From Limosilactobacillus balticus (GTDB taxonomy: Bacteria; Bacillota; Bacilli; Lactobacillales; Lactobacillaceae): a DNA stretch of 64,000 bases. The translations under genes and the position numbers were made by a program. The stretch lies in the NCBI RefSeq assembly GCF_014145615.1, contig NZ_JACIVH010000042.1, forward strand, positions 310,001 through 374,000, written 5' to 3'. The notes under the pieces were generated by a model. It was not told where the DNA came from and made no database searches. It was given only the letters and a program-made list of their open reading frames with translations. This document shows positions 35,705 to 44,291 of the stretch, in pieces. Positions within the stretch are counted from its first letter, which is position 1. Each line of letters opens with the position of its first letter.

Positions 35705-36280
35705 ATGAAGTCTTTAGGCTATGTAGAATGTAATGGATTATCTGGCGCTATTGTTGCTGCTGACCGGATGCTCAAGACTGCAGATGTTGAGCTTAGTAGT
35801 ATTCAAAATACAAAAGGTAATGGATGGGTCACCTTACAAGTTTCTGGTGAACTTTCAGCAATAACAGTTGCAGTTCAAGCTGTAAAAAACTATTTACCTG
35901 ATGTATATGTAACATCAGCGGTAATAGGTCGTCCAGCAACAGGGTTGAACTTCTTGGGTAAAACGGATTTATTGCAACCAAATCCAGAAAAGAAACAAAA
36001 TAATGATCTTACTGAGAAGAAAACGGTTGCTGAACTATCCTCAACTAAAGAAGAGGAAGTAAAGAAAAATAAAAATTCTAATGAATCTAGTGTTCAAGCT
36101 GAGCAATCATTAGATGAGAAAGATGAAGTTGAAGATTCAAGATCATCTAATGATAAACAAGATATCAACTCTGATGAGAATGAAGTCACATGCAATATGT
36201 GCGGAGATCCGAAGTGTCCACGGAAATTAGGAGAGCCGCATAAGAAGTGTATCCATTACAACGAATTAAAGAAAAAGTAG
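35705..36280 (+). CDS. pduK: Microcompartment shell protein PduK with C-terminal Cys motif
   Basis: A 191-residue protein with a single BMC domain at residues 1-80 (SLGYVECNGLSGAIVAADRML). A long, highly charged Glu/Asp/Lys/Ser linker spans about 90-160. A C-terminal four-cysteine motif follows: Cys163, Cys166, Cys171 and Cys182 (CxxCx4Cx10C). PduK proteins are minor shell components, and the Cys motif may bind a metal or an iron-sulfur centre. It starts eight bases after pduH and pduJ begins 12 bases after it. Confidence 0.92.
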   Translation: MKSLGYVECNGLSGAIVAADRMLKTADVELSSIQNTKGNGWVTLQVSGELSAITVAVQAVKNYLPDVYVTSAVIGRPATGLNFLGKTDLLQPNPEKKQNNDLTEKKTVAELSSTKEEEVKKNKNSNESSVQAEQSLDEKDEVEDSRSSNDKQDINSDENEVTCNMCGDPKCPRKLGEPHKKCIHYNELKKK

Positions 36281-36292
36281 GAGGAAATAACT

Positions 36293-36583
36293 ATGAATAA
36301 CGCTTTAGGAATGATTGAAACACGAGGATTAGTTGCATCTATTGAAGCTGCTGATCAAATGGTAAAGGCTGCAAATGTAACATTAACTGGTCAAGAAAAG
36401 ATTGGTAGTGGACTGGTAACTGTTATGATTCGTGGTGATGTTGGTGCTGTAAAGGCTGCCGTTGATGCTGGTGTACAAGCTGCTGAAGGTGTCGGTGAAG
36501 TTGTATCGTCTTACGTAATTCCTCGTCCACATGAAGAAGTTGAAAAGATTTTACCGGGTGGATCAGACTCAGACGCTGAATAG
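36293..36583 (+). CDS. pduJ: Microcompartment shell protein PduJ
   Basis: A 96-residue BMC hexamer protein closely related to Pdu[21 protein letters not shown] at the start and the same [18 protein letters not shown] ending. It probably shares most facets of the shell with PduA. AGGAGG lies eight bases before the ATG. The two genes are separated by six kilobases and differ at many codons, so the duplication looks old. Confidence 0.95.
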   Translation: MNNALGMIETRGLVASIEAADQMVKAANVTLTGQEKIGSGLVTVMIRGDVGAVKAAVDAGVQAAEGVGEVVSSYVIPRPHEEVEKILPGGSDSDAE

Positions 36584-36611
36584 AAAATTTTAATAAAAAG
36601 GAAGATTACGT

Positions 36612-37256
36612 ATGGATGAAGAACAATTAAGAACACTTATCCGGACAATTGTTAGAGAAACACTTAATCCTAACCTAGTTCCAATCGGCGTTTCAAACCA
36701 CCATGTACATTTGACGGAAGAAGATTTTCAAAAGTTATTCCCTGGTCAGAAGATTGAAATGCTAAAGAAACTTCGTCAACATGCGGATTTCGCTGCAAAG
36801 CAAACAGTTGACCTGATCGGACCTAAGGGCACCATTGAACATGTTCGTCTAATGGGACCCTACCGTTCACACTCACAAGTGGAAATCGCTCGTTCAGAAA
36901 ACTTTACACTAGGAGTTGATGCACCAATTAGAATGTCGGGTGACCTTGATGGTACTCCTTCAATTAAGGTTCGCTCGCCATATGCGGAAATTGAAATCCA
37001 GGGTGTAATTGTTGCAAAACGACACATCCACATGAGTTTAGAGGATGCTAAGCGTTTTGGTGTAAAACTCGGAGATTCAATGCAGGTTGAAGTAGACGGC
37101 GATGGTGGACGTAAAACTATTTTTGATGATGTAGTTGCTCGTCCTCGTGAAGACTTTGTTCTTGAAATGCACATTGATACTGATGAAGCAAATGCTGCTA
37201 ATGTCGGACTAGGCAATAATTCTTTCGGAAAAGTTATTATCAAGAAGAAAAACTAA
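36612..37256 (+). CDS. pduL: Phosphate propanoyltransferase
   Basis: It converts propionyl-CoA and phosphate to propionyl phosphate, or the reverse, releasing CoA inside the compartment. The 214-residue length and two PTAC domains fit PduL. The zinc-binding His motifs are GVSNHHVHLTEEDF near residue 27 and KRHIHMSLEDA near residue 136. The first 20 residues (MDEEQLRTLIRTIVRETLNP) look like an encapsulation peptide. It works with PduP upstream and PduW downstream in the pathway. Confidence 0.95.
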   Translation: MDEEQLRTLIRTIVRETLNPNLVPIGVSNHHVHLTEEDFQKLFPGQKIEMLKKLRQHADFAAKQTVDLIGPKGTIEHVRLMGPYRSHSQVEIARSENFTLGVDAPIRMSGDLDGTPSIKVRSPYAEIEIQGVIVAKRHIHMSLEDAKRFGVKLGDSMQVEVDGDGGRKTIFDDVVARPREDFVLEMHIDTDEANAANVGLGNNSFGKVIIKKKN

Positions 37257-37287
37257 CTTTTTAAGAAACTACCAAGGGGGTGAATAG

Positions 37288-37791
37288 ATGGATAACCTAG
37301 TACAACAGGTTATGCAACGGTTAGAAGAACGGAAACATACAAGTGTAGAAGTTACTTTTAATCATCAAGTTGCCCCGCCTAGTGAACAGATTTTTTTGAA
37401 AAACGGGAAAGTTATCCTAAAAAATGTTTCGATTGAGTTAATAACGGACTTATATTCAATGGAAAAGACTAATGCTTGGATTAAATGGGTATTAGAAGGA
37501 ATTAGCTATGATGTTAAATTTTACTTTTTAGTTAATGAACAGATGGTTAATTTTATTCCACGGATGATGATTTTGGACTGGCCGATCTTGTTTGTTGTGA
37601 ATAACGAATCGCCAGTGATTGCCAGTTATAATCGGGTTATTACCAGAGAAGAGATCGCTGCTAAACCAGATAAATCAATTCTTGTTAGATATCAAAAGCA
37701 ACGTATTACAGATGAAGCAGTTGATGTCTGTAACTATAAAAAAATTAAAATAAAGATTAGGACTGAAGAAAATTGTATATGGCGAGAGTAG
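37288..37791 (+). CDS. pduM: Microcompartment assembly protein PduM
   Basis: A 167-residue protein assigned to PduM by position between pduL and pduN and by segments such as LEGISYDVKFYF. PduM is needed for proper microcompartment formation in Salmonella, but its biochemical role is unknown. It starts with a short amphipathic helix MDNLVQQVMQRLEERK. It overlaps pduN by 13 bases, so translation is probably coupled. AGGGGGTG precedes the ATG. Confidence 0.8.
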   Translation: MDNLVQQVMQRLEERKHTSVEVTFNHQVAPPSEQIFLKNGKVILKNVSIELITDLYSMEKTNAWIKWVLEGISYDVKFYFLVNEQMVNFIPRMMILDWPILFVVNNESPVIASYNRVITREEIAAKPDKSILVRYQKQRITDEAVDVCNYKKIKIKIRTEENCIWRE

Positions 37792-38051
37792 TAGGTAGTG
37801 TTGTTGCAACCCAAAAGGATCCATCCTTGGTTGGAAAAAAGCTGATGATAGTTCAACAGATTAATTCAGACCAACAACCAGTTCGATTTGAACAAGTTGC
37901 CGCTGATACAGTAAATGCTGGAATTGGCGATAATGTATTAATAGTTCGTGGTGCTGGTGCAAGGCGTGCTGATAAAGAGCGCGACGAGGACCAAGTAAGG
38001 GACGTTAATGACTGTACGATTGTTGGAATAATTGACCGTTTTGATAAGTAG
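37779..38051 (+). CDS. pduN: Microcompartment vertex protein PduN
   Basis: A 90-residue protein of the EutN/CcmL family, which forms pentamers that close the corners of the shell. The start MARVVGSVVATQKDPSLVGKK and GIGDNVLIVRGAGAR are diagnostic. The ATG at 37779 lies inside the end of pduM; no strong ribosome binding site is present, which fits coupling and a low copy number. Confidence 0.93.
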   Translation: MARVVGSVVATQKDPSLVGKKLMIVQQINSDQQPVRFEQVAADTVNAGIGDNVLIVRGAGARRADKERDEDQVRDVNDCTIVGIIDRFDK

Positions 38052-38071
38052 TGTGCATTGGAGGCATCGAA

Positions 38072-38659
38072 ATGGCTATTTACACAAAAGGTGGTGACAA
38101 GGGAGAAACAAGTTTATTCGATGGAACAAGGGTACCTAAGGATTCATTACGAGTTGAAACTTATGGAACCTTTGATGAATTAAACGCTAATATTAGTTTG
38201 GCAGATAAGTTTTGTGAAAGTGAACGTAATAAGAAACTTTTACAAGAAATCGAATATAAAATGTTTTTCCTTCAAGGTGAGATAGCGACAGAGAAACGGC
38301 AGTATTTTACTGATAAAAGTAAGATTATTACCGATGAAGATACTCGAAAACTTGAAGAGGTTATTGATAAATATACATCGGAACTGCCACCTGTTCATAG
38401 TTTTATCTTACCTGGTTCAAGTACTGCGGGTGCACAACTTCATGTTTGTCGAACAATCTGTCGTCGAGCAGAACGACTCTTTGTACGATTATCAAAGGAT
38501 GTAAAATTTCGTCCAGAGCTAGAAAGATATATTAACCGTTTATCGGATTTCTTATATATTGTAGCGCGTGATGAAGACTATGAAGATTTATTGAATAGTG
38601 TAACTGATGACGTATTAAAAATTTATAAACGTTATCAAGAAGAAAAGGATGTGCGTTAA
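38072..38659 (+). CDS. pduO: Corrinoid adenosyltransferase PduO, N-terminal-domain type
   Basis: It transfers the adenosyl group of ATP to cob(I)alamin, making the dehydratase cofactor. The 195-residue protein has the PduO signature YTKGGDKGETSLFDG near residue 4 and the corrin/ATP-site CRTICRRAERLFVRL near residue 130. Unlike Salmonella PduO, it lacks the C-terminal GlcG-like domain, which is encoded separately by the next gene, two bases downstream. The ATG at 38072 has GGAGG upstream. A second paralogue lies at 47380-47946. Confidence 0.95.
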   Translation: MAIYTKGGDKGETSLFDGTRVPKDSLRVETYGTFDELNANISLADKFCESERNKKLLQEIEYKMFFLQGEIATEKRQYFTDKSKIITDEDTRKLEEVIDKYTSELPPVHSFILPGSSTAGAQLHVCRTICRRAERLFVRLSKDVKFRPELERYINRLSDFLYIVARDEDYEDLLNSVTDDVLKIYKRYQEEKDVR

Positions 38660-38661
38660 GA

Positions 38662-39135
38662 ATGAACGAGGAACAAATTAGTAAGATTGTTGAAAGCGTA
38701 ATCAATAATAATGCTTCTAAAAATCTATTTGATCGGCACAAAATGGAAAAGGTAATCGATGCGGCTGTAACTCGTGCTAATGAATTGGGTGTTGGTGTAA
38801 CAATTGCCATTATGAAGGCTGATCAAGTATTACAGATGAGCTATCATATGCCAAATGCTAACTTAGTAAGTTGTACTTTAGCTCCTAAGAAGGCATGGTC
38901 AGCATTGGCAATGAAGGAACCTACTAAGGATATTAGTAAGGATATCCAACCAGGTGCCGGATTGTACCAAATGGAAACAATGCTTGATGGTAAGTTAGCA
39001 TCTTTTGCAGGTGGTATTCCATTGAAGATTAACGGTGAAATTATCGGCTCAATCGGTGTTAGTGGTGGATTGGTTGAAGAAGATCAATCAATCTGTGAAG
39101 CTGCTGTTGCAGAATTTTTGAAGGAGAGTAAGTAG
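38662..39135 (+). CDS. GlcG/HbpS-family protein (PduO C-terminal domain homologue)
   Basis: A 157-residue protein of the GlcG/HbpS (DUF336) fold: MEKVIDAAVTRANELGVGVTIAI and FAGGIPLKINGEIIGSIGVSGG. Salmonella PduO carries this fold as its C-terminal domain, which can bind heme; here it is a separate gene next to pduO. The N-terminus MNEEQISKIVESVINNNASK is an amphipathic helix like the encapsulation peptides of PduD, PduE and PduL, which suggests it goes inside the compartment. Its true function is unknown. Confidence 0.85.
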   Translation: MNEEQISKIVESVINNNASKNLFDRHKMEKVIDAAVTRANELGVGVTIAIMKADQVLQMSYHMPNANLVSCTLAPKKAWSALAMKEPTKDISKDIQPGAGLYQMETMLDGKLASFAGGIPLKINGEIIGSIGVSGGLVEEDQSICEAAVAEFLKESK

Positions 39136-39137
39136 AT

Positions 39138-40571
39138 ATGCAAATTAATGATATTGAAAGTGCTGTACGCAAAATCCTTGCTGAAGAACTAGACAATGCC
39201 AGCTCTTCAAGTACAAATGCTGCAGTTACTACTGATGATGGTCATCGTGGAATTTTCACTAATGTCAATGACGCAATTGCTGCTGCCAAGGCTGCTCAGG
39301 AAGTATATCGTGACAAGTCAATTGCTGTTCGTCAACAAGTAATTGATGCCATTAAGGAAGGGTTCCGTCCATATATTGAAAAGATGGCTAAGGATATTAA
39401 AGAAGAAACAGGAATGGGAACTGTAGAGGCTAAAATTGCTAAGTTAAATAACGCCTTATACAACACTCCTGGTCCTGAGATACTTGAACCAGTTGTAGAA
39501 AACGGTGACGGTGGAATGGTTATGTATGAACGGCTGCCATACGGTGTTATTGGTGCGGTTGGCCCAAGTACAAATCCTTCAGAAACTGTAATCGCTAATG
39601 CAATCATGATGCTTGCTGGTGGGAATACTCTCTATTTTGGTGCTCACCCTGGTGCAAAGAATATTACTCGTTGGACAATTGAGAAGATGAATGACTTTAT
39701 TGCTGATGCAACAGGTCTTCATAATTTGGTTGTAAGTATTGAAACACCAACAATTGAATCAGTTCAACAAATGATGAAACACCCTGACATTGCAATGTTA
39801 GCAGTAACTGGTGGTCCAGCTGTTGTTCATCAAGCAATGACTAGTGGTAAGAAAGCGGTTGGTGCTGGTCCTGGTAATCCTCCTGCAATGGTTGATGCTA
39901 CTGCTGATATTGATTTAGCTGCTCATAATATTATTAAGTCTGCTTCATTTGATAATGACATTTTATGTACTGCTGAAAAGGAAGTAGTTGCAGAAAGCAG
40001 CATTAAAGATGAATTAATCCGTAAGATGCAAGATGAAGGTGCCTTTGTAGTTAACCGTGAACAAGCCGATAAATTAGCTGATATGTGTATCCAGGAAAAT
40101 GGTACTCCTGATCGTAAGTTTGTTGGCAAGGACGCAACTTACATCCTAGACCAAGCTAATATTCCTTACACAGGTCATCCAGTTGAAATTATTTGTGAAC
40201 TTCCTAAGGAACACCCATTGGTAATGACCGAAATGCTTATGCCAATCTTGCCAGTTGTTTCTTGCCCAACATTTGATGATGTGTTGAAGACTGCTGTTGA
40301 AGTTGAAAAGGGTAATCATCACACGGCTACTATTCATTCCAATAACCTTAAGCATATTAATAATGCTGCTCACCGGATGCAATGTTCAATCTTTGTTGTT
40401 AATGGTCCTTCCTATGTTGGTACTGGTGTTGCTGATAATGGTGCTCACTCAGGTGCTTCAGCATTAACAATTGCTACACCAACTGGTGAAGGAACATGTA
40501 CTGCACGAACATTTACTCGTCGGGTTCGTTTGAACTCACCACAAGGATTCTCAGTACGTAACTGGTATTAA
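39138..40571 (+). CDS. pduP: CoA-acylating propionaldehyde dehydrogenase
   Basis: It oxidises propionaldehyde or 3-hydroxypropionaldehyde to the acyl-CoA with NAD+ and CoA inside the compartment. The 477-residue enzyme belongs to the aldehyde dehydrogenase superfamily with catalytic Cys277 (FDNDILCTAEKE) and NAD-site segments at 222-250 (AVTGGPAVV, GAGPGNPPA). The first 18 residues (MQINDIESAVRKILAEEL) are the known type of encapsulation peptide, followed by an Ser/Thr linker. It starts two bases after the GlcG-like gene, so the genes are tightly coupled. Confidence 0.97.
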   Translation: MQINDIESAVRKILAEELDNASSSSTNAAVTTDDGHRGIFTNVNDAIAAAKAAQEVYRDKSIAVRQQVIDAIKEGFRPYIEKMAKDIKEETGMGTVEAKIAKLNNALYNTPGPEILEPVVENGDGGMVMYERLPYGVIGAVGPSTNPSETVIANAIMMLAGGNTLYFGAHPGAKNITRWTIEKMNDFIADATGLHNLVVSIETPTIESVQQMMKHPDIAMLAVTGGPAVVHQAMTSGKKAVGAGPGNPPAMVDATADIDLAAHNIIKSASFDNDILCTAEKEVVAESSIKDELIRKMQDEGAFVVNREQADKLADMCIQENGTPDRKFVGKDATYILDQANIPYTGHPVEIICELPKEHPLVMTEMLMPILPVVSCPTFDDVLKTAVEVEKGNHHTATIHSNNLKHINNAAHRMQCSIFVVNGPSYVGTGVADNGAHSGASALTIATPTGEGTCTARTFTRRVRLNSPQGFSVRNWY

Positions 40572-40588
40572 TGGGAGGCATAATTCCA

Positions 40589-41710
40589 ATGGAAAAATAT
40601 AGTATGCCAACTCGGATTTATTCGGGAACAGATAGTTTGAAAGAATTAGAGACACTTAATAATGAACGTATCTTATTAGTTTGTGATTCTTTCTTACCTG
40701 GTAGTGATACCTTAAAAGAAATTGAGAATCACATTAATAATAGCAATAAGTGTGAAATCTTCTCTGATGTTGTCCCTGATCCACCACTAGATAAAATTAT
40801 GGAAGGGGTTCAACAGTTCCTTAAGCTTAAGCCAACAATTGTGATTGGTATCGGTGGTGGGTCAGCCATGGATACTGGTAAAGGAATTCGTTTCTTTGGT
40901 GAAAAGTTAGGTAAATGCAAGATCAATGAATATATTGCTATCCCAACAACAAGTGGTACTGGTTCAGAAGTTACGAATACTGCGGTTATTTCTGATACAA
41001 AAGAACATCGTAAAATTCCTATTTTGGAAGACTATTTGACACCTGATTGTGCTTTACTAGATCCTAAACTAGTTATGACTGCTCCTAAGAGTGTAACTGC
41101 ATATTCAGGAATGGATGTTTTAACCCATGCACTTGAATCTTTAGTTGCTAAGGATGCAAACTTATTTACAGTTGCATTATCAGAAGAAGCAATTGATGCG
41201 ATTACTAAACACTTAGTTGAATGTTATCGTCACGGCGATAATGTAGATGCTCGTAAGATTGTTCATGAAGCATCAAATATTGCTGGAACTGCATTTAATA
41301 TTGCTGGATTAGGGATTTGCCACTCAATTGCACACCAATTGGGAGCTAACTTCCATGTCCCACATGGTTTGGCTAATACAATGCTATTACCATATGTTGT
41401 TGCATATAATGCTGAACACAGTGAAGAAGCATTGCATAAGTTTGCAATTGCTGCTAAGAAAGCTGGAATCGCTGCGCCAGGCGTAGGTGATCGTCTTGCA
41501 GTAAAGCGGCTAATTGCTAAAATTCGGGAAATGGCACGTCAAATGAATTGTCCAATGACTCTTCAAGCATTCGGCGTTGATCCTGCTAAAGCTGAAGAAT
41601 TAGCTGATACTGTTGTTGCAAATGCAAAGAAAGATGCAACATTCCCTGGTAATCCAGTAGTTCCTTCAGATGATGATTTAAAGATGGTTTACGAAGCAGT
41701 AATTCGTTAA
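40589..41710 (+). CDS. pduQ: Iron-containing alcohol dehydrogenase (1-propanol/1,3-propanediol)
   Basis: A 373-residue type III alcohol dehydrogenase. It reduces propionaldehyde to 1-propanol or 3-hydroxypropionaldehyde to 1,3-propanediol, recycling NAD+ within the compartment. The NAD site is GIGGGSAMDTGKGI, and the iron ligands fall in GICHSIAHQLG and HGLANTMLLP. The ATG at 40589 has GGGAGG ten bases upstream. It gives the cell an electron sink during glycerol use. Confidence 0.95.
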   Translation: MEKYSMPTRIYSGTDSLKELETLNNERILLVCDSFLPGSDTLKEIENHINNSNKCEIFSDVVPDPPLDKIMEGVQQFLKLKPTIVIGIGGGSAMDTGKGIRFFGEKLGKCKINEYIAIPTTSGTGSEVTNTAVISDTKEHRKIPILEDYLTPDCALLDPKLVMTAPKSVTAYSGMDVLTHALESLVAKDANLFTVALSEEAIDAITKHLVECYRHGDNVDARKIVHEASNIAGTAFNIAGLGICHSIAHQLGANFHVPHGLANTMLLPYVVAYNAEHSEEALHKFAIAAKKAGIAAPGVGDRLAVKRLIAKIREMARQMNCPMTLQAFGVDPAKAEELADTVVANAKKDATFPGNPVVPSDDDLKMVYEAVIR

Positions 41711-41733
41711 TTTAGTTTATTTGGAGTGATTTG

Positions 41734-42921
41734 ATGTCTAAGAAAATACTTGCAATTAATTCTGGTAGTTCTTCAATTAAGTTCAAACTTTATTTAATGC
41801 CAGAAGAAAAATTATTAATTAGTGGCTCTGCTGAAAATCTTGGTTCTTCTACAAGCCAGCTTTCGTACAAAACTGACAAAACGAGTGAAACTAGACAAGT
41901 TCCGCTAAAAAATCACTCAGAGGCAATTGATCAGATTATTGATATTTTAATGTCCAGTGGTGTTGTTAAGGATAAATCTGAAATTTATGGTGTAGGACAC
42001 CGAATTTCACATGGTGGAAGCTACTATACTCATGCAGTAGCAGTCACTCCAGAAGTAGAAAAACGAATTGATGAATTGAAAGTGCTATCTCCATTGCATA
42101 ATCCTAATGGTTTAGCAGGAATTAAAGCATTTGAAAAATTTCTTCCTGATGCAAAAGAAGTTGTGACTTTCGATAATTCGTTCCATCATACTATTCCGAA
42201 AAAAGCTTATATGTATGCTTTACCATATGAGTTTTATGAGAAGTACCAAATCAGACGTTACGGTTTCCATGCTCCTTCCCACCAATATGTTTCTGAAAAG
42301 GCACGGGAATTATTTGGAAAAGAAAAGACACGTCGCATGATTACATGCCATTTGGGTAATGGATCGAGCGTTTCAGCAATTTTAGACGGGAAGTCAGTTA
42401 ACTCATCAATGGGCTTTACACCTTTAGCAGGGGTTGTAATGGGAACCCGTTGTGGTGATATTGATCCAGAAATAATTCCATTTTTAGAAGAAGAACTTAA
42501 CATTGATTCTCACGAAATGCGCCGAATCATGAATGAAGATTCCGGTTTAAAGGGATTATCAGGAATTTCTAATGATGAACGGGAAATTGAAAGTGCGGCT
42601 AAAAATGGTAATGAACGTGCTCAGTTAGCATTAGATGTATTTGTTCACTCGATTCAGCAATATATCGGTGCTTATACAACTGACCTTGACGGATTAGACA
42701 CCTTAGTATTTACTGCGGGAATTGGCGAACATGCTGCTTATATTCGTAGTCAAATTTGTAAAAACCTTGATTATCTTGGGGTTAAGATTGATGAAGAAAA
42801 AAATAAGCAGAATGCGCTTAGTATTGAAGCACCGGATAGTAAAGTTAAGGTTGCAGTTATTCCGACAAACGAAGAGATCATTATTGCTCGTGATGTAATG
42901 AATGTAACTCAGCAACAGTAG
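41734..42921 (+). CDS. pduW: Propionate kinase (acetate kinase family)
   Basis: It makes ATP from propionyl phosphate (or 3-hydroxypropionyl phosphate) and ADP, the payoff of the oxidative branch. The 395-residue protein has the family motifs NSGSSSIKFKL at the start, GVGHRISHGG, VTFDNSFHHTIP and HLGNGSSVSAI. It should act in the cytosol. The ATG at 41734 has TTGGAG upstream. Acetate kinase activity is also likely. Confidence 0.93.
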   Translation: MSKKILAINSGSSSIKFKLYLMPEEKLLISGSAENLGSSTSQLSYKTDKTSETRQVPLKNHSEAIDQIIDILMSSGVVKDKSEIYGVGHRISHGGSYYTHAVAVTPEVEKRIDELKVLSPLHNPNGLAGIKAFEKFLPDAKEVVTFDNSFHHTIPKKAYMYALPYEFYEKYQIRRYGFHAPSHQYVSEKARELFGKEKTRRMITCHLGNGSSVSAILDGKSVNSSMGFTPLAGVVMGTRCGDIDPEIIPFLEEELNIDSHEMRRIMNEDSGLKGLSGISNDEREIESAAKNGNERAQLALDVFVHSIQQYIGAYTTDLDGLDTLVFTAGIGEHAAYIRSQICKNLDYLGVKIDEEKNKQNALSIEAPDSKVKVAVIPTNEEIIIARDVMNVTQQQ

Positions 42922-42936
42922 GATAGGGATGGTGTT

Positions 42937-43284
42937 ATGGCTAGACAGGATATTCAACGAACAATTCAAGAATATGTTCCAGGTAAGCAGGTGACATTAG
43001 CCCATATTGTAGCCAATCCTACGCCAGATATTTACGAAAAATTGGGAATTCAGACACCTAAAAATGCACTTGGGATTCTAACAATTACGCCTAGTGAAGC
43101 ATCAATTATTGCTGGTGATATTGCAACAAAATCCAGTAACGTTACGTTAGGTTTTATTGATCGTTTTAGTGGATCAGTTGTTATCGTCGGTGAAGTTTCC
43201 GAGGTTGAATCGGCTTTGCGTCATGTTGTTGATAAACTACATGCATTACTAGGTTTTGATGTTCCTGAGATTACACGAACATAG
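42937..43284 (+). CDS. pduU: Microcompartment shell protein PduU
   Basis: A 115-residue circularly permuted BMC protein of the PduU/EutS type. It starts with [21 protein letters not shown], the segment that forms the beta-barrel cap over the pore, and has [21 protein letters not shown] later. It is the last gene of the plus-strand pdu operon and ends just before a hairpin. In Salmonella it interacts with PduV. Confidence 0.93.
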   Translation: MARQDIQRTIQEYVPGKQVTLAHIVANPTPDIYEKLGIQTPKNALGILTITPSEASIIAGDIATKSSNVTLGFIDRFSGSVVIVGEVSEVESALRHVVDKLHALLGFDVPEITRT

Positions 43285-43287
43285 TTT

Positions 43288-43327
43288 AGAAGTGTATTCA
43301 TTCAGTAAATTGTATGAATGCACTTCT
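43288..43327 (+). terminator. Hairpin at the end of the pdu operon
   Basis: AGAAGTGTATTCAT (43288-43301) pairs with 43314-43327 with one mismatch. The U tract is short (TTTAG), so read-through into the phosphatase gene is possible. Confidence 0.55.
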
Positions 43328-43349
43328 TTAGAAAGGAGGGGGATGCAAA

Positions 43350-44144
43350 ATGACGACGCACCAGCGGATCTTGACGTTTAATAACGGTTTTAATTTTCGT
43401 GATCTTGGCGGGTATAAGACGCTAAACGGTCAGGTCTTAAAATGGAACACTCTCGTTCGTTCTGCGCATCTCTCCTATTTTGATCGATTTGAGCAACGAG
43501 AACTTTATAGGTATGGCATAAGGGCAGTGATTGATTTCCGCTCAACATCAGAAGTTGCATTGTATCCGGACCAATTAACATCATTGATAAAGTATATTCG
43601 AATACCAGTATTTGATAATGATATTACTGAGAGCAACGTTGACATTATTGAAGCGCGGAAAGTATTTTCCAAAGATCCGCGAGCGGGATTTAATCGGATG
43701 CTATCTGTGTATCACCAATTTGTTACTGATGAGCAAGCGCAGGAAGCTTTTCATCAATTTATAAAAAAACTATGCCTGCATTCAACGCAAGGCGGAATTT
43801 TGTTTCATTGTTCGGCGGGAAAAGATCGAACAGGGCTAGCAGCTATTTACTTGCTAAGTTTGCTAGGTGTTCCGGAATCCACAATTTATGAGGATTATAT
43901 TTTAACTAATAAAACTTCTGTTAAAAGAATAAAGGAACGGTTACGCTTTGCTGTGGAGGCTGATCTGGGTGAGAATTACTTGCACTCAATTTATGATCTT
44001 TCAACAGCTAACAAGTGTTATTATGATCAGGCAATCTCTCTAATCAATTCTAAATATGGCGGAATGCAAAATTATTTACATGATGTCTTGCAAATTAGTA
44101 ATTCAATGGTTGAACAGTTAAAGTATCTGTACCTAGAAAAGTAA
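43350..44144 (+). CDS. Protein tyrosine phosphatase (Tyr/dual-specificity type)
   Basis: A 264-residue protein with NNGFNFRDLGGY at the start. The active site HCSAGKDRTG has Cys154 and Arg160 (Cx5R). It is clearly paralogous to the truncated phosphatase at 1-660. It sits directly after pduU with AAGGAGGG upstream, inside the island but not known as a Pdu protein. Its substrate may be a phosphotyrosine, phosphoinositide or phosphorylated metabolite. No signal peptide is visible. Confidence 0.9.
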   Translation: MTTHQRILTFNNGFNFRDLGGYKTLNGQVLKWNTLVRSAHLSYFDRFEQRELYRYGIRAVIDFRSTSEVALYPDQLTSLIKYIRIPVFDNDITESNVDIIEARKVFSKDPRAGFNRMLSVYHQFVTDEQAQEAFHQFIKKLCLHSTQGGILFHCSAGKDRTGLAAIYLLSLLGVPESTIYEDYILTNKTSVKRIKERLRFAVEADLGENYLHSIYDLSTANKCYYDQAISLINSKYGGMQNYLHDVLQISNSMVEQLKYLYLEK

Positions 44145-44169
44145 TTTAAGTTGTTTGAATACTTGAGTA

Positions 44170-44215
44170 AAGATGGGCAAAAGCTTAATTTTACGGTTAA
44201 GCTTTTGCCCATCTT
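44170..44215. terminator. Perfect 19-base hairpin after the phosphatase gene
   Basis: AAGATGGGCAAAAGCTTAA (44170-44188) pairs perfectly with 44197-44215. It is very stable but has no T run after either arm, so it is not a textbook terminator. Confidence 0.6.
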
Positions 44216-44291
44216 ACGATATGATTAAAATAAGTAAAGCGGTAACATTATTAACTGCTTTATTTATACATAATTATTTTAGGTGATAGTA

